Below are positions 35,153-44,227 of a stretch of 64,000 nt of DNA, piece by piece. A program made the position numbers and the translations under genes. Source of the DNA: Streptomyces yatensis (lineage in GTDB: Bacteria > Actinomycetota > Actinomycetes > Streptomycetales > Streptomycetaceae); assembly GCF_018069625.1 (NCBI RefSeq), contig NZ_CP072941.1:2170001-2234000 (forward strand), given 5' to 3'. Positions within the stretch are counted from its first letter, which is position 1; every line of letters begins with the position of its first letter. Below the pieces are notes generated by a model. It saw only the letters and a program-made list of their open reading frames with translations, did not search any database and had not been told where the DNA came from.

Positions 35153-35926
35153 ATGACCGATGTCGAGCACAAGAACCCGCGGCTCCTGCCCCACGAGTCG
35201 GCGCAGGAGAAGGAGGTGCGGGAGCGGCTGACCAAACTCCTGACCGAGACGCCCATTCCGCCCGTATATCTGATCGACAATCTCCCGGTGTATCTCCGCC
35301 GCCATCAGCTCGCGGATCTGCTGACGATGGACGCGCTGTACCGGATGCTCCCCGAGATCCCCGGCGTGATCATGGAGTTCGGGGTGCTGCACGGACGCCA
35401 TCTGGCCACCCTCGCCGCGCTGCGCGGCCTGTACGAGCCGTACAACTCCTACCGCCGGATCATCGGTTTCGACACCTTCACCGGATTTCCCGGGCTCTCG
35501 GAGATCGACCGGGTGAGCCCGAGTGCGGCGGTCGGCAGGTTCGCCGTCCCCGACAACGAGGTGGACCATCTGCGGGAGGTGCTCGCCGCGCATGAGGCGG
35601 GCGACCCGATTCCGCATGTCCAGCGGAGCTTCGTGGTCCAGGGGGACGTCCGGGAAACGGTTCCGCGCTATCTGGCGGAGAATCCGGAGACGGTCATCGG
35701 AATGGCCTTCTTCGATCTCGACCTGTACGAGCCGACGCGTGAGGTGCTCCAGGCGATCCGCCCCCATCTCGCCAAGGGCAGCATCGTGGCCTTCGACGAG
35801 CTCGGGCATCCCCGGTGGCCCGGGGTGACCGCCGCGATCCGCGAAACCCTGGGCCTGGACCATATGACGCTGCGGCAGCTCCCGTTCCGCGAGCAACCGG
35901 TGATCTATCTGAAGTGGGGCGAATGA
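35153..35926 (+). CDS. TylF/MycF-type macrocin O-methyltransferase family protein
   Basis: A 257-residue SAM-dependent enzyme that methylates sugar hydroxyls, usually after attachment. Family blocks present: VIMEFGVLHGRHLATLAALR (SAM-binding, about 79-98), IIGFDTFTGFPG, and MAFFDLDLYEPTREVLQAIR with the Mg-binding acidic residues, then VAFDELGHPRWPG. The length agrees with MycF and NovP relatives. It is directly behind the epimerase gene and probably co-translated. It supports an O-methylated deoxysugar in the product. Confidence 0.92.
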   Translation: MTDVEHKNPRLLPHESAQEKEVRERLTKLLTETPIPPVYLIDNLPVYLRRHQLADLLTMDALYRMLPEIPGVIMEFGVLHGRHLATLAALRGLYEPYNSYRRIIGFDTFTGFPGLSEIDRVSPSAAVGRFAVPDNEVDHLREVLAAHEAGDPIPHVQRSFVVQGDVRETVPRYLAENPETVIGMAFFDLDLYEPTREVLQAIRPHLAKGSIVAFDELGHPRWPGVTAAIRETLGLDHMTLRQLPFREQPVIYLKWGE

Positions 35927-35957
35927 GCCCGAGACGCCGGGCGGGGCGAGCGGCTGG

Positions 35958-36305
35958 TCAGGCGGGGCGCAGCCGGCGGGGCAGCGACGCCACCACGATC
36001 TCGTAGGACTGCCCGAGCAGTTCGCGCACCTCGTCGGCCTCCAGGCCGCCGCTCAGCAGCACCGTGATCCAGTGCCGCTTGTTGAGGTGGTAGCCGGGCA
36101 GCACGGTGTCCGGGTGCTGGGCGCGCATCGCGAGGACCTCGTCGGGCGGCAGCTTCACGCTGACGCGAGGCGGTACCGCGCCCTCGCTGAGGAGGGCGAA
36201 GATCTTGCCGCCGACGCGGTAGACGGCCGGGGAATCGCCGAAGGGGAAGTCCTCGGCCGCGCCGGGCAGGGCGAGGCAGTGCGCGGTGACGTCGTCGGGT
36301 TTCAC
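35958..36305 (-). CDS. MmcQ/YjbR-family DNA-binding-fold protein
   Basis: A 115-residue protein with the YjbR fold: PGAAEDFPFGDSPAVYRVGG, KIFALL, VSVKLPP and the ending HLNKRHWITVLL. The family is partly named after mmcQ of the mitomycin cluster, and members occur both in DNA-targeting antibiotic clusters and in general genomes. It is convergent with the methyltransferase at 35153 and shows no operon link. A protective or structural role near DNA is possible but not proven. The start is GTG at 36305. Confidence 0.85.
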   Translation of the reverse strand: MKPDDVTAHCLALPGAAEDFPFGDSPAVYRVGGKIFALLSEGAVPPRVSVKLPPDEVLAMRAQHPDTVLPGYHLNKRHWITVLLSGGLEADEVRELLGQSYEIVVASLPRRLRPA

Positions 36306-36342
36306 GGTGCGAGCCTATCCACGGGCGGTGGCACCCGGAGGG

Positions 36343-37167
36343 CTATCGCGGCCGGACGCCGACGGCGATGAGGCTGCTGGCATCCAGATGGGAGTGGCCG
36401 GCGGCCGCCATGTCGGCGTGCAGCCGGTCCCGGACGCGGCCGAGCTGCTGCTCGTCCATGCCGAGCACGAAGCGCCGGGGCGCCGCGCCGAGCAGGAACA
36501 TCCAGGCGTCGTCGCCGAGCAGCGGGACGCGGTAGTCGACCCGGTGCACCGCGACGTCCACGAGGCCGAAGGAGCGCAGCCAGGCGGCGAGCCCGTCGGC
36601 CGAGTCCACTCGGGTGCGCGGGTCGGGGGCGGTCGGCGGTGCGGGCAGCGGGCGGACCGCGGAGGCGGCCTCGCGGGCGCGGCGGACCATGCTGTCCATC
36701 CCGCCGCCGACCCAGGTGCTGAGTGCTATCCGGCCGCCGGGGCGCAGCAGGTCCACCAGGTGGCGGGTCCCGGCGTCCATATCGGGGAAGAAGAACACGC
36801 CGTAACAGCACTGGACGAGGTCGTAGGGCGCGTCCGCGCGCCATGCGGTGACGTCGCCGCGGTGGAACCGCAGCTGGGCGAGACCTTGCCGGTCCGCTTC
36901 GGCCCGGCCCTGGTCCAGCAGGGCGCCGGCCATGTCGACGGCGTCGACATGGCCCGTGGCACCGACGGCGCGGGCGGCGGGCAGGGCCGACGCGCCCGAG
37001 CCGCAGCAGGCGTCCAGGACCCTCTCCCCCGCGCGGGGCCGGGAGACGCCGGTGGCGAGCGCCCCCAGCGGCCCCCACAGCCGCGAATACCAGGAGGCGA
37101 ACTCGCGGCGGGTCTGGCTGAACAGCGCGCCCACCGGGAGAGTGGGCACGGCGGATATGACGGTCAT
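36343..37167 (-). CDS. Class I SAM-dependent methyltransferase, UbiE-like
   Basis: A 274-residue enzyme. Motif I reads VLDACCGSGASALPAARAVG (about 50-69), followed by VDAVDMAGALL, the motif II-like DLVQCCYGVFFFPD and the motif III-like LLRPGGRIALSTW. It would methylate a small-molecule O, N or C atom. The ATG overlaps the stop of the Cdd1-like gene (ATGA). It is the last gene of the long minus-strand run 36.3-51.3 kb. Confidence 0.9.
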   Translation of the reverse strand: MTVISAVPTLPVGALFSQTRREFASWYSRLWGPLGALATGVSRPRAGERVLDACCGSGASALPAARAVGATGHVDAVDMAGALLDQGRAEADRQGLAQLRFHRGDVTAWRADAPYDLVQCCYGVFFFPDMDAGTRHLVDLLRPGGRIALSTWVGGGMDSMVRRAREAASAVRPLPAPPTAPDPRTRVDSADGLAAWLRSFGLVDVAVHRVDYRVPLLGDDAWMFLLGAAPRRFVLGMDEQQLGRVRDRLHADMAAAGHSHLDASSLIAVGVRPR

Positions 37168-37421
37168 GGTGTCTTCGAGTCCTTCCAGTTCCACCAGCGC
37201 AGCTTTTCCGGCTCCCGGCCGCCCTCGGCGTAGTAGACGGCGCACCGGAAGACGTAGAGCATGCAGCGGTCCACATAGGCGCCCTGTTCGAGCATCAGCC
37301 GGTCGTACAGTTCCTCGGGGTCCTGCCCGACGAGTTCCTCGACGCGGTGGATGCCCATGCCGTGCAGGTCGCCCTCGACGGCCTTGCCGACGCCGGGGAT
37401 CTGCCTCAGGTCGCTCTCCAT
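37164..37421 (-). CDS. Cdd1-like ('pathogenicity locus') helix-hairpin-helix protein
   Basis: An 85-residue protein. The segment LRQIPGVGKAVEGDLHGMGI is a helix-hairpin-helix repeat, followed by VEELVGQDPEELYDRLM and a Cys-containing end CMLYVFRCAVYYAEG, which fits the Cdd1 family of small HhH proteins. The function of the family is unknown; DNA or RNA contact is plausible. It lies 11 bp after the exporter gene and overlaps the methyltransferase, so it is co-expressed with the biosynthetic genes. Confidence 0.85.
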   Translation of the reverse strand: MESDLRQIPGVGKAVEGDLHGMGIHRVEELVGQDPEELYDRLMLEQGAYVDRCMLYVFRCAVYYAEGGREPEKLRWWNWKDSKTP

Positions 37422-37432
37422 GCGCGTGCTCC

Positions 37433-38941
37433 TCACTCTCCCAACGCGCGGTCGCGCATCGCGAGCGACAGTACGAGAGCGAGCAGCAGGACGGGCACCG
37501 CGACGAAGAAGACGGTGCCCAGCGAGTCGGCGTAGGCCTCGGTGAAGCCCTGCCGCAGGTTCTCGGGGAGCTTGTCGAGCGCGTCGGCGGTCAGATTGGT
37601 CATGGACCGGGCGCTGTCGCCGGGCACGTGCCGGGGCAGTTCGATGGCCAGCCGCGCCGAGAACACCGCGCCGAACGCCGAGATCCCGAACGAGGCCCCG
37701 ACCAGCCGCGCGTAGGTGACCGTGGCGGTCACGGCGCCGATCTGGGCGGGCGGTGCGCAGCCCTGAACGGCCACCATGAACACCTGCATCGACAGGCCGG
37801 AGCCGACGCCGAGCAGCACCGAGTAGACCACCACGAGCGGCCAGGGCGTGTCGGCGTCCATGGTGGACAGCAGATACGACGCCAGCGCCGCGACGGCCAT
37901 GCTGGCCACCGGGAACCAGCGGTATTTCCTGGTCTCGGCGATCCGGCGGCCGACCAGGGTGGAGGCGACGAGCAGGCCGAACATCATCGGGATCAGCAGC
38001 AGACCGGAGGTGACGGCCGACGCGCCCGAGGCGGCCTGCAGGAAGAGCGGCAGGAAGTTGACGGTGGCCAGGATCGCGAACCCGGCCAGCATGGTGATCG
38101 TGTTCGACAGCACGAAGGTGGAGTTGCCGAACAGGCTGAGCGGGATCATCGGTTCGGCCGCGCGCCGCTCGACCACGATCCACGCCGGGATGAGCACGAC
38201 GATCGCGGCGATCAGCGCGATACCGCGCGTGGACAGCACCGCGTCCAGGCTGCCGACGCGCCCCGCCAGCAGCGCCACGCAGACCGACAGGGCGGCCAGC
38301 AGCGCGGCACCCGGGTAGTCGATCTTCGGTCGGCCGCGGGTGGCGGCGGTCGGGAGCAGGAACGCCACCACGGCGAGGGTGACCAGGCCGAGCGGCAGAT
38401 TGACGTAGAACACCCAGCGCCAGCCGATCGCGTCGGTGACGGCGCCGCCGACGAGCGGGCCCGCGACGCTGGCGACGGCGAACACGCTGGTGGAGTACCC
38501 GGCGTACTTGGCGCGCTCGGCGGGCTCGAAGAGCTGGCCGATGAGCGAGAAGGAGGCGACCACCAGCGCGCCGCCGCCGATGCCCTGGATCACCCGGAAG
38601 GCGATCAACTGGCTCATGTTCCCGGCCAGTCCGCACAGCATCGACCCGGCGATGAACACCACGACGCCGCCGAGGTACACCAGGCGGTGGCCGAACAGGT
38701 CGCCGAGCTTGCCGCCGACGATGGTGGTGATGCTGAGCGTGAGCCCGTACCCGGTGAACACCCAGGCGAAGTGCTCGAGCCCGCCCACGTCGTGCACGAC
38801 GCTCGGCAGGGCCGCGGCGACGACGGACTGGTCCAGGGTGGACAGCAGCATCCCGAGCAGGATGCCGCCGAAGACCCACAGCCGACGGCTGAGGCTCGGG
38901 GGTGCCGCCGCCGGGGCGGGCGCCGTCGTTTCAGCGGTCAC
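37433..38941 (-). CDS. MFS drug exporter, DHA2 (EmrB/QacA) type
   Basis: A 502-residue protein with 14 predicted membrane helices that would export the product or a toxic intermediate by proton antiport. The DHA2 signature near the first helix, LLSTLDQSVVAAALPSV, is present, as are GGKLGDLFGHR (loop 2-3) and VAGPLVGGAVTDAIGWRWVF (helix 5, motif C). The GTG start overlaps the stop of the MtrA-like gene (GTGA). The mitomycin cluster carries an exporter of the same superfamily. Confidence 0.95.
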   Translation of the reverse strand: MTAETTAPAPAAAPPSLSRRLWVFGGILLGMLLSTLDQSVVAAALPSVVHDVGGLEHFAWVFTGYGLTLSITTIVGGKLGDLFGHRLVYLGGVVVFIAGSMLCGLAGNMSQLIAFRVIQGIGGGALVVASFSLIGQLFEPAERAKYAGYSTSVFAVASVAGPLVGGAVTDAIGWRWVFYVNLPLGLVTLAVVAFLLPTAATRGRPKIDYPGAALLAALSVCVALLAGRVGSLDAVLSTRGIALIAAIVVLIPAWIVVERRAAEPMIPLSLFGNSTFVLSNTITMLAGFAILATVNFLPLFLQAASGASAVTSGLLLIPMMFGLLVASTLVGRRIAETRKYRWFPVASMAVAALASYLLSTMDADTPWPLVVVYSVLLGVGSGLSMQVFMVAVQGCAPPAQIGAVTATVTYARLVGASFGISAFGAVFSARLAIELPRHVPGDSARSMTNLTADALDKLPENLRQGFTEAYADSLGTVFFVAVPVLLLALVLSLAMRDRALGE

Positions 38942-39795
38942 AGGGCTACTCCCTTGGGGGGATCGGCGGTCACCGGGCCGGCCCCGTGGAGGGAGGGGAC
39001 CGGATCGGCGGACCGGGAGTCGAGCGGGCGGTCCTGGACGTAGGCGAGGCCCAGCCGCAGCGCGGTCTCCGCCTTGGCCAGTTCACCGCCCAGGTAGCCC
39101 GCGTGGGCGGGGTCGTCGGTGAGCCCGTGGGCGACCGCCGCGAGGGTGAGGGCGGTCGCGCTGCGGCCGCGCAGTTCGTGCCCGCTCGCCAGGTCGTCGC
39201 CGTAGTGCCGGAGCACGATCCGGCCGGCCGGGCGGTCGAGGGAGATGACGAAGCAGCCGGCTCCGGCCGAGGCGATGGGGCGGATCCGGCCGACCGCGGC
39301 CAGCGGCACCAACCGGGGCGTGCTGGCCGCCAGTTCCTCCCCCAGGACACCGTCCCCACCCCGCACATCGCCCGCGTCGTCGGCGTGGCGGGGCAGGGCG
39401 TCGACGGCGGCCAGCACGGCGGCCGGGTCGTCCTGGCCGCGCAGGTCGTGGACGGCGATCCGGCGGCGGAAGGCGGCGACGACGGGCGGCCGCAGATTGG
39501 GGAGATGGGCCCGGTGGCCGAGCGCGCCGATGATGGTGCCGTCGGGGGCGGTGCCGTGCGCGGCCAGCGCCAGCAGGCTCTGGCCGGGGTGGAACAGCCG
39601 GGAGTCGTGCCCGCAGACCACCAGATGCCGGACCGCCGGACGGGCGAGGGCGCCTCTGACGAGCTCCTCGATCCCCAGGTTGGCGGTGGCCAGCGGGGCC
39701 GCCACCGCCACCCGGGGATGGCCGGCCAGCCGCGCGGGCAGCGTATGCGTGCGCAGCGTGCAGACCGCGACGTCGGCGGTCCGGTGGTTCACCAC
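38938..39795 (-). CDS. MtrA-like (DUF4346-type) corrinoid-binding-domain candidate
   Basis: A 285-residue soluble protein. Residues about 8-120 follow the cytosolic domain of methanogen MtrA (tetrahydromethanopterin S-methyltransferase subunit A): VAVCTLRTHTL, ATANLGIEELVRGALARP, RHLVVCGHDS, HPGQSLLAL, TIIGALGHRAHLPNL and VAAFRRRI. In MtrA a His in the CGxxxxGH-TGQ region is the lower ligand of the cobamide; here His69 precedes PGQ, one position later. The C-terminal half (LVPLAAVGRIRPIA, GCFVISLDRPAGRI, LRHYGDDLASGHELRG) resembles DUF4346. The gene overlaps the B12-type radical SAM gene by 7 bp. A role as corrinoid carrier or methyl donor for that enzyme is inferred. No membrane anchor is seen. 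Confidence 0.65.
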   Translation of the reverse strand: MVNHRTADVAVCTLRTHTLPARLAGHPRVAVAAPLATANLGIEELVRGALARPAVRHLVVCGHDSRLFHPGQSLLALAAHGTAPDGTIIGALGHRAHLPNLRPPVVAAFRRRIAVHDLRGQDDPAAVLAAVDALPRHADDAGDVRGGDGVLGEELAASTPRLVPLAAVGRIRPIASAGAGCFVISLDRPAGRIVLRHYGDDLASGHELRGRSATALTLAAVAHGLTDDPAHAGYLGGELAKAETALRLGLAYVQDRPLDSRSADPVPSLHGAGPVTADPPKGVAL

Positions 39796-41618
39796 GTGGG
39801 GGCACCCCCGTTGTACGAGCGGGGCGCGCCGCCGGGGGTCACCGGCGGGAGGCTGGAGCTGATGGCGGTGACGTCCGCGCCGAACCGGTGCAGCCGCATC
39901 CCGACGCGCAGCTGCTCGGCGCGGATGCGGTCGATGCAGGTGCGGAAGCGGGTCTCGATCTGCTCCAGTTGGCGGCGGCGCTTGGCGGGGTCCAGGCGGT
40001 CGGTGAGGACGTCGTCGAGGTTCTCCATGAAGAACTCGTGGTTCTGCCGCCCCATGTCCTGGCGGGTCTCGTGCAGGAAGTCCTTGAACCCCTCCAGGAC
40101 CTCCATCGCCCCCGGAAGGGCGTGGAAGCGGCGGTAGAGCCGGGAGACGAAGGTCTGCACGACGACGTTGAACGTCTCGAACTCGAACACCGCCGACTGG
40201 TCGGTGATGACGCCGCGCTTGTGGTAGTCCTCGTCGTTGTAGAGCGAGGCGAAGTGGACGGCGAGCCGCTCGACGCGCTCATCGCTGTGGCGGTAGTCGT
40301 AGGGGTCGAGATTGTCCTCGTAAGCGGGGCCGAGGAGGCCGTCGTCCGCCAGTTTGCGGGCGATGGACGTGCCCGGGTAGACCTCCAGCCGCTCGGTGAG
40401 CCGGCGCAGGTTGTGCCCGGCGTGCCGGCGCAGGAAGTCGGCGTTCTGGGTCAGGGTCTCGACCGTGGCGTAGGGGTGGAACGGAATGAACCCCATGGCC
40501 AGATAGATGCCGTGCTCGCGCAGCAGCCGGATGATGGTGATGTTGTCCTCGACGGTGGCGCGCTTCTCCCACAGCAGCAGCTCTTCGGGGACGCCGGATT
40601 CGATGCCGACGTTGACCTTCTCCAGGCCGCTGCGGACGAGCAGGTCGAGCAGGTCGTGGTCCTCGGCGCAGTCGGACCAGTTCTCGGCGCGCATGCAGAC
40701 GTTGTAGTAGATGTCGAGACCGCGGTCGAGGATGCCCTCGGCGATGGCGCGGACCCGTTTCTTGCCGACCCGGCCGCCGTCGGGGTCCTCGAAGGTGGAG
40801 TCGATGAAGTCGAAGGTGCGGAACCGGTGGTCGCGGACGAGCTGCTCCACCTCGTCCAGGACGTAGTCGGGGCCGACCCCGCGCCATGCCTTGCCCGCCT
40901 GGACGCGGTTGCCGAGGTTGGGGGCCGAGCAGAAGGTGCAGCGGGCGACGCAGCCGCGGCTGGTGCTGACCCGGACGTATTCGAGCTTGTTGCCGTGGGC
41001 GATGAGCTGATCGCGGACCGGGTACGGCAGCACCTCCAGGTTGTGGACGAGCGGGCGGGCCGGGTTCTGCCGGTATCCGCCGTCCTGATCCCGGTAGCCG
41101 ATGCCGGGGCAGTCGGCGATGTCCTCGCCGAGGGCGAGCCGCTGGGCGAGGTCCAGGATGATGGGCTCGCCCTCGCCGACCGCGACGATGTCGGCGTGCG
41201 GGTTGACCCGCAGCACATCGGTGCCGGTGAACGTCCCGGCGGGGCCGCCGCAGGCGATGACCACCTCGGGCATCTCCTTGCGCAGGGCAGCGCAGAACTC
41301 CACGCAGCTGGGCACGTTGAGGCTCATCAGCGTGAAGCACACCAGGCCGGGGGCGTAGGCGGCGATGGCGTCCACGACCTCCTGGTGGTGGCCGTGCTCG
41401 GCCTCGCGGATCTCGCAGGAGAAGCCCGCCGCGCGCAGCGTCGCGGCCATATAGGCGACGCCGAGGTGTTCGGGGGACATCACCAGGTCGCCGTCGAGCA
41501 GGATCACGAAGCTCACCCGGAAGGCGGCCGGGTCGGTGATCCTGGCGTCGAGCGCTATCTCGAAGTGTCCCGGCTTCTCCCGGGGCTGGAGCCCCAGCTC
41601 TTTCCCGGACGTCAGCAT
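39789..41618 (-). CDS. B12-binding-domain radical SAM enzyme
   Basis: A 609-residue enzyme. An N-terminal cobalamin-binding-like domain (about 35-160) contains SPEHLGVAYMAATLRAAGF, LVCFTLMSLNVPSC, VIACGGPAGTF and IVAVGEGEP; the classical DxHxxG His is not seen, as in many radical SAM members. The radical SAM core carries C223, C227 and C230 in RGCVARCTFC, then the GIESG and MGFIPFHP blocks. A C-terminal helical domain of about 200 residues follows. It ends NGGAPTW. Such enzymes methylate unreactive carbons or phosphorus, or catalyse ring rearrangement. The mitomycin enzyme MitD belongs to the same broad group. The ATG has GAGGAGG upstream and overlaps the phosphodiesterase gene. Confidence 0.93.
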   Translation of the reverse strand: MLTSGKELGLQPREKPGHFEIALDARITDPAAFRVSFVILLDGDLVMSPEHLGVAYMAATLRAAGFSCEIREAEHGHHQEVVDAIAAYAPGLVCFTLMSLNVPSCVEFCAALRKEMPEVVIACGGPAGTFTGTDVLRVNPHADIVAVGEGEPIILDLAQRLALGEDIADCPGIGYRDQDGGYRQNPARPLVHNLEVLPYPVRDQLIAHGNKLEYVRVSTSRGCVARCTFCSAPNLGNRVQAGKAWRGVGPDYVLDEVEQLVRDHRFRTFDFIDSTFEDPDGGRVGKKRVRAIAEGILDRGLDIYYNVCMRAENWSDCAEDHDLLDLLVRSGLEKVNVGIESGVPEELLLWEKRATVEDNITIIRLLREHGIYLAMGFIPFHPYATVETLTQNADFLRRHAGHNLRRLTERLEVYPGTSIARKLADDGLLGPAYEDNLDPYDYRHSDERVERLAVHFASLYNDEDYHKRGVITDQSAVFEFETFNVVVQTFVSRLYRRFHALPGAMEVLEGFKDFLHETRQDMGRQNHEFFMENLDDVLTDRLDPAKRRRQLEQIETRFRTCIDRIRAEQLRVGMRLHRFGADVTAISSSLPPVTPGGAPRSYNGGAPTW

Positions 41619-42955
41619 CGGATGTCCTCCTCGTTCCGCGGCCGCATGACCCGCACGTCGGTGCCCTCGGTTCCGGGTGGCGGATCGATGCCCAGGGAGG
41701 CCAGGACGGTCGGCGCCACGTCTCGCATGTGCAGGGGGTCGGTGCCCTGGTCGCCCCGGCACCAGAAGGTGGCGTCCGGGCGGGTGTGGGTGCCGGTCAG
41801 CGGGGCGTCCCCGATGATCCGGTCGGTGGCCCACGCGCCCCGGATCTGTACGCCGGGGGCGGGCATCACGACCAGGTCGGGGGCGTCGTCCGCGTACGGG
41901 CCGGCGTAGGTCTCCGGCCCGGAGAGCACCTCGGCGGCGACGGGGGTGCCGGCGCCGCCCTCGGTGATCCGGCCGTCCTCGGCGATCCGCAGGGCGAGCA
42001 GCCGCGCGGTGAGCTCGCCGGGGTCGGTGGGCGGTCCGCCGCGGGGGAAGCGGTCGGTGGTGTTGAGGTAGATACGGCCGGGGTCGAGCGCGAACGCCCG
42101 GGTGCGCTCGTCGATCTCCTCCAGGGACTCGGCGCCGGGCGGCAGCGCGAGGTACCCGGCCCGCCGCAGCCAGGCGTTCAGATAGAACTGTGTGTGCGCC
42201 GGGCCGAAGCCGTGGTCGCTGGCGAGGAACAGCGCGCCGTCCCCGGCACGGTCGGCCAGCTCCGCCACGGCCTCGTCGACCCTTCGGTAGAAGTCGAGGA
42301 TGCGGCCGTGGAGCCGGGCGGCGGGGTCGGTGAGCGAGCTCCACAGGAAGTGGTGGACGCGGTCGGTTTCGGTGAGCACGCACACCGCCAGGTCCCAGCC
42401 GCCGGACAGGACGTGGGCGAAGCCGGCGCGGCGGGCGGCGAGGGCGGCCTCCGCCCGGTCCAGGAACCCGTCCGGATCGGCCGTCACGTCGCCCACCTCG
42501 ACGTCGAGCTGGTAGTCCAGGGCGCGCAACGGCCCGCGCAGCTCGGGCGGGTACACGGCCCGGTCGAAGTCGGGGGCCACGAACCCGGACACCAGCGTGC
42601 CGCGCAGCGGCGGCGCGGGGTAGGTGCTCGGCACGTTCATGATCACGCTGCGGCCGCCGTCGCGGTCGACCGCCTCCCACAGCGGCGGGGCCTTCAGATG
42701 GCCGTAGTTGGGGAAGTAGGTGCGGTAGGTGCCGGGCCGCAGGTCCACGAATCCGTAGATGCCGTGGGTGCCGGGGTCGGTCCCGGTGAGGAAGCCGGCC
42801 CAGGACGTGGAGCTGATCTCCGGGACGGGCGCGCTCATCGCGCGCAGGCTCCCCTGCGGCAGCAGGCCCGCGGTCTTCGGCATGACACCCTGGTCGGCCA
42901 GGTCGCGCAGCAGCCAGTACGGGACGCCGTCCAGCCCGATCACCATCGCGCTCAT
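41612..42955 (-). CDS. Type I phosphodiesterase / nucleotide pyrophosphatase-family protein 1
   Basis: A 447-residue alkaline-phosphatase-superfamily hydrolase. Metal ligands are visible: D9 in VIGLDGVPY, Ser/Thr nucleophile around 48-50 (EISSTSWAGFLTG), ETDRVHHFLW (Asp, His), ASDHGFG (Asp-His pair) and a last His in TGTHTRPD. The set is complete, with Ser in the position usually taken by Thr. There is no CxPxR sulfatase motif. It could hydrolyse a nucleotide, APS-like or phospho-intermediate. It overlaps its neighbours by 4 and 7 bp. Confidence 0.9.
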   Translation of the reverse strand: MSAMVIGLDGVPYWLLRDLADQGVMPKTAGLLPQGSLRAMSAPVPEISSTSWAGFLTGTDPGTHGIYGFVDLRPGTYRTYFPNYGHLKAPPLWEAVDRDGGRSVIMNVPSTYPAPPLRGTLVSGFVAPDFDRAVYPPELRGPLRALDYQLDVEVGDVTADPDGFLDRAEAALAARRAGFAHVLSGGWDLAVCVLTETDRVHHFLWSSLTDPAARLHGRILDFYRRVDEAVAELADRAGDGALFLASDHGFGPAHTQFYLNAWLRRAGYLALPPGAESLEEIDERTRAFALDPGRIYLNTTDRFPRGGPPTDPGELTARLLALRIAEDGRITEGGAGTPVAAEVLSGPETYAGPYADDAPDLVVMPAPGVQIRGAWATDRIIGDAPLTGTHTRPDATFWCRGDQGTDPLHMRDVAPTVLASLGIDPPPGTEGTDVRVMRPRNEEDIRC

Positions 42956-44217
42956 CGCCGGTCCTCCCCCGCGATCTGGTCCACGATGCCCAGGCCGAGG
43001 ATGCGGACGGAGCCGTCGGTGAGCATGAACCGGCCCAGCGGCGCGCACACCCGTACGTCGTCGCCGTCGGCGGGCCGGTCGAGCAGCACGGTCAGCTCGG
43101 CGACCTCGCTGAACCGCACCGGGCCCCGGTCGGTCGCGTCCGGGGCGCGCCGGGCGCTGTCCCAGTGGCGCTCCACCCGGGCGATGCGGCCGGTCAGGTC
43201 GGCGCCGGCCCGGCGCAGGGTGCACCGGGCGCCCTCGGCGAACCCGTCCTCGGCGGTGCACAGCACCCGGACCCGCCACCGGTCGCCGCGCAGCGGCCGC
43301 CGGTCGGGGGGTGCCAGCAGGGTGCCCGGCGCACACGGCGGCCCGGACAGCACCAACCCGATGTTGTCGCCCGTGGCGGCCGACTCCTGGGGCGGCTCGC
43401 CGAAGCGCTCGATGCGCAGGGCGGTGCGGGCGTCCTCGCCGGGTGCGACGAGACGGTCCCCGACGCGCAGTTCACCGCTGAGCACCCGGGCCAGCACCCG
43501 GCCCTCGACGACGTCCTGGGCCTCGACCCGCAGCGGCGCGCCGCCGTCGCCCCAGGGGGTCAGGTCGGCGAGGGTGTCGAGCAGGGGACGGCCGGTGTAC
43601 CAGGGCAGCCGGGTGCTGGGGGCGGTGACGTTGTCCCCGGTCATCGCGCTGACCGGGACGGCGGCCACCAGCGCCAGGCCGATCTCGTCGGCGAGCGCGG
43701 CCACCTGCCGGGCGGCGGTGTGGAACTCCGCCTCCGCCCAGCCGGCCAGATCCATCTTGGTGATGGCGCAGACGACGGCGGTGACGCCCATCATGGCCAG
43801 GACCCGCATATGGCGCCGGGTCTGCTCGGCGGCGCGCTCGCGGCAGTCCACCACGATCACGGCGGCCTCCGCGCGGGACGCCCCGGTCGCCATGTTGACG
43901 AGCAGTTCGGCGTGGCCGGGCACGTCGATCAGCACATACCGGCGGCTTCCGGTCTCCAGGACCGCGCTGGCGGTGTCGAGGGTGAACAGGTCGGCGCGCT
44001 CCTCGGTCAGCCCGTCGAGCAGGAACGCCAGCCCGCCGTCCTCGACGGGCACGTCCAGCCGGTCGGTGGTAACGCTGCCGGTGTCCAGCAGGAGCCGGCC
44101 GAGCAGGGTGGACTTGCCGTGGTCCACCTCCCCCACGAACGCCACGCGCAGGGTGTCGGCGTCACGGGCGGTGGCTGCGGGGGTCGGTCCCCCCTCGGGC
44201 AGTACGGGTGTCGTCAC
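42952..44217 (-). CDS. cysN: Sulfate adenylyltransferase subunit 1 (GTPase)
   Basis: A 421-residue elongation-factor-like GTPase that drives APS synthesis from sulfate and ATP together with CysD. G1 GEVDHGKST (29-37), G3 DVPGH, G4 TKMD and the switch region are intact, followed by two beta-barrel domains. No C-terminal APS kinase (CysC) domain is fused. The next gene upstream is cysD, and the stop overlaps the phosphodiesterase start (ATGA). Its place inside a biosynthetic operon suggests sulfate activation for the product rather than for cysteine synthesis. Confidence 0.93.
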   Translation of the reverse strand: MTTPVLPEGGPTPAATARDADTLRVAFVGEVDHGKSTLLGRLLLDTGSVTTDRLDVPVEDGGLAFLLDGLTEERADLFTLDTASAVLETGSRRYVLIDVPGHAELLVNMATGASRAEAAVIVVDCRERAAEQTRRHMRVLAMMGVTAVVCAITKMDLAGWAEAEFHTAARQVAALADEIGLALVAAVPVSAMTGDNVTAPSTRLPWYTGRPLLDTLADLTPWGDGGAPLRVEAQDVVEGRVLARVLSGELRVGDRLVAPGEDARTALRIERFGEPPQESAATGDNIGLVLSGPPCAPGTLLAPPDRRPLRGDRWRVRVLCTAEDGFAEGARCTLRRAGADLTGRIARVERHWDSARRAPDATDRGPVRFSEVAELTVLLDRPADGDDVRVCAPLGRFMLTDGSVRILGLGIVDQIAGEDRR

Positions 44218-44227
44218 TGATGCCGCC

